6,005 nt of DNA from Ilumatobacteraceae bacterium (GTDB taxonomy: Bacteria > Actinomycetota > Acidimicrobiia > Acidimicrobiales > Ilumatobacteraceae), in assembly GCA_019090765.1 (NCBI GenBank), contig JAHRVJ010000132.1, positions 1-6,005 on the forward strand. Direction: 5' to 3'. The translations under genes were made by a program, and so were the position numbers. This document shows, piece after piece, positions 5,922 to 6,005 of this stretch. How positions within the stretch are numbered: position 1 is the first letter of the stretch; each line of letters opens with the position of its first letter. The notes below the pieces were generated by a model, which saw only the letters and a list, made by a program, of their open reading frames with translations, was not told the DNA's origin and ran no database searches.

Positions 5922-6005
5922 TGCGATTCTCCTTGCTTGTCACCGCTGCTGCGGTGGTCTCCGAGTACATGCCGTACGAGTGGTGTTCAAACGGGTTGTG
6001 TTCGA
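5911..6005 (-). CDS. 3' end of an unrecognised upstream gene (partial)
   Basis: On the - strand a frame is open from the window edge to TAG at 5911-5913 and gives a 30-residue C-terminal tail beginning EHNPFEHHSYGMYSET. About 22 of 30 third codon positions are G or C, as expected for coding sequence in this genome, and the tail reads like protein, while the two other frames on this strand stop early. It overlaps the thiolase start by 11 bases, and the thiolase ribosome site lies inside it. It is too short to identify. SCP2-type thiolases often follow an OB-fold (DUF35) or acyl-CoA-related gene, but nothing seen here supports either. Confidence 0.55.
   Translation of the reverse strand, partial: EHNPFEHHSYGMYSETTAAAVTSKENRNEQ
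5929..5934 (-). promoter_or_regulatory. Strong Shine-Dalgarno (AAGGAG) for the thiolase gene
   Basis: Reading on the - strand, AAGGAG is followed by 7 bases and the ATG at 5921. It fixes the thiolase start and is the only strong ribosome site found upstream of any gene here; the other starts have weak or no matches. Confidence 0.8.

Overview
The window is high-GC, gene-dense DNA with ATG, GTG and possibly TTG starts. It carries a mycobacterial-type GpgS/GpgP pair, which points to an actinobacterium. A marine or soil Acidimicrobiia-like lineage is my best guess, but placement below phylum is inference. There is no RNA gene, insertion sequence, CRISPR array or sign of recent transfer, and coding density is about 97%.

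The layout is two convergent transcription units. On the + strand (9-2223) a radical SAM enzyme gene is followed 28 bp later by a short, divergent dihydropteroate synthase (DHPS) homologue. On the - strand (6005 down to 2277) the order of transcription is: the 3' tail of an unrecognised gene, an SCP2-type thiolase, a FolB-FolK fusion (dihydroneopterin aldolase plus HPPK), glucosyl-3-phosphoglycerate synthase (gpgS), and a histidine phosphatase that fits glucosyl-3-phosphoglycerate phosphatase (gpgP). gpgS and gpgP overlap by 4 bases (GTGA). The units meet at 2224-2276, where a nested inverted repeat could terminate both.

Two pathways are interleaved. FolB and FolK make 6-hydroxymethyl-dihydropterin and its pyrophosphate, the substrate of DHPS-type enzymes. 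GpgS and GpgP together form the two-step route from a nucleotide-glucose and 3-phosphoglycerate to glucosylglycerate, a compatible solute and primer of mycobacterial methylglucose lipopolysaccharide.

The part most worth attention is the + strand pair. By eye, the DHPS homologue keeps the pterin-pocket residues but has lost the residues that contact p-aminobenzoate, and its C-terminal part is shortened. The radical SAM protein has the CX3CX2C motif plus C-terminal features reminiscent of the COG1964 group, which includes the archaeal pterin methylase MJ0619 and the lipid-coupling enzyme Tes. Together with folB-folK next door, this suggests an undescribed modified-pterin (or pterin-sensing) module rather than ordinary folate synthesis. 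This is inference from motifs and context.
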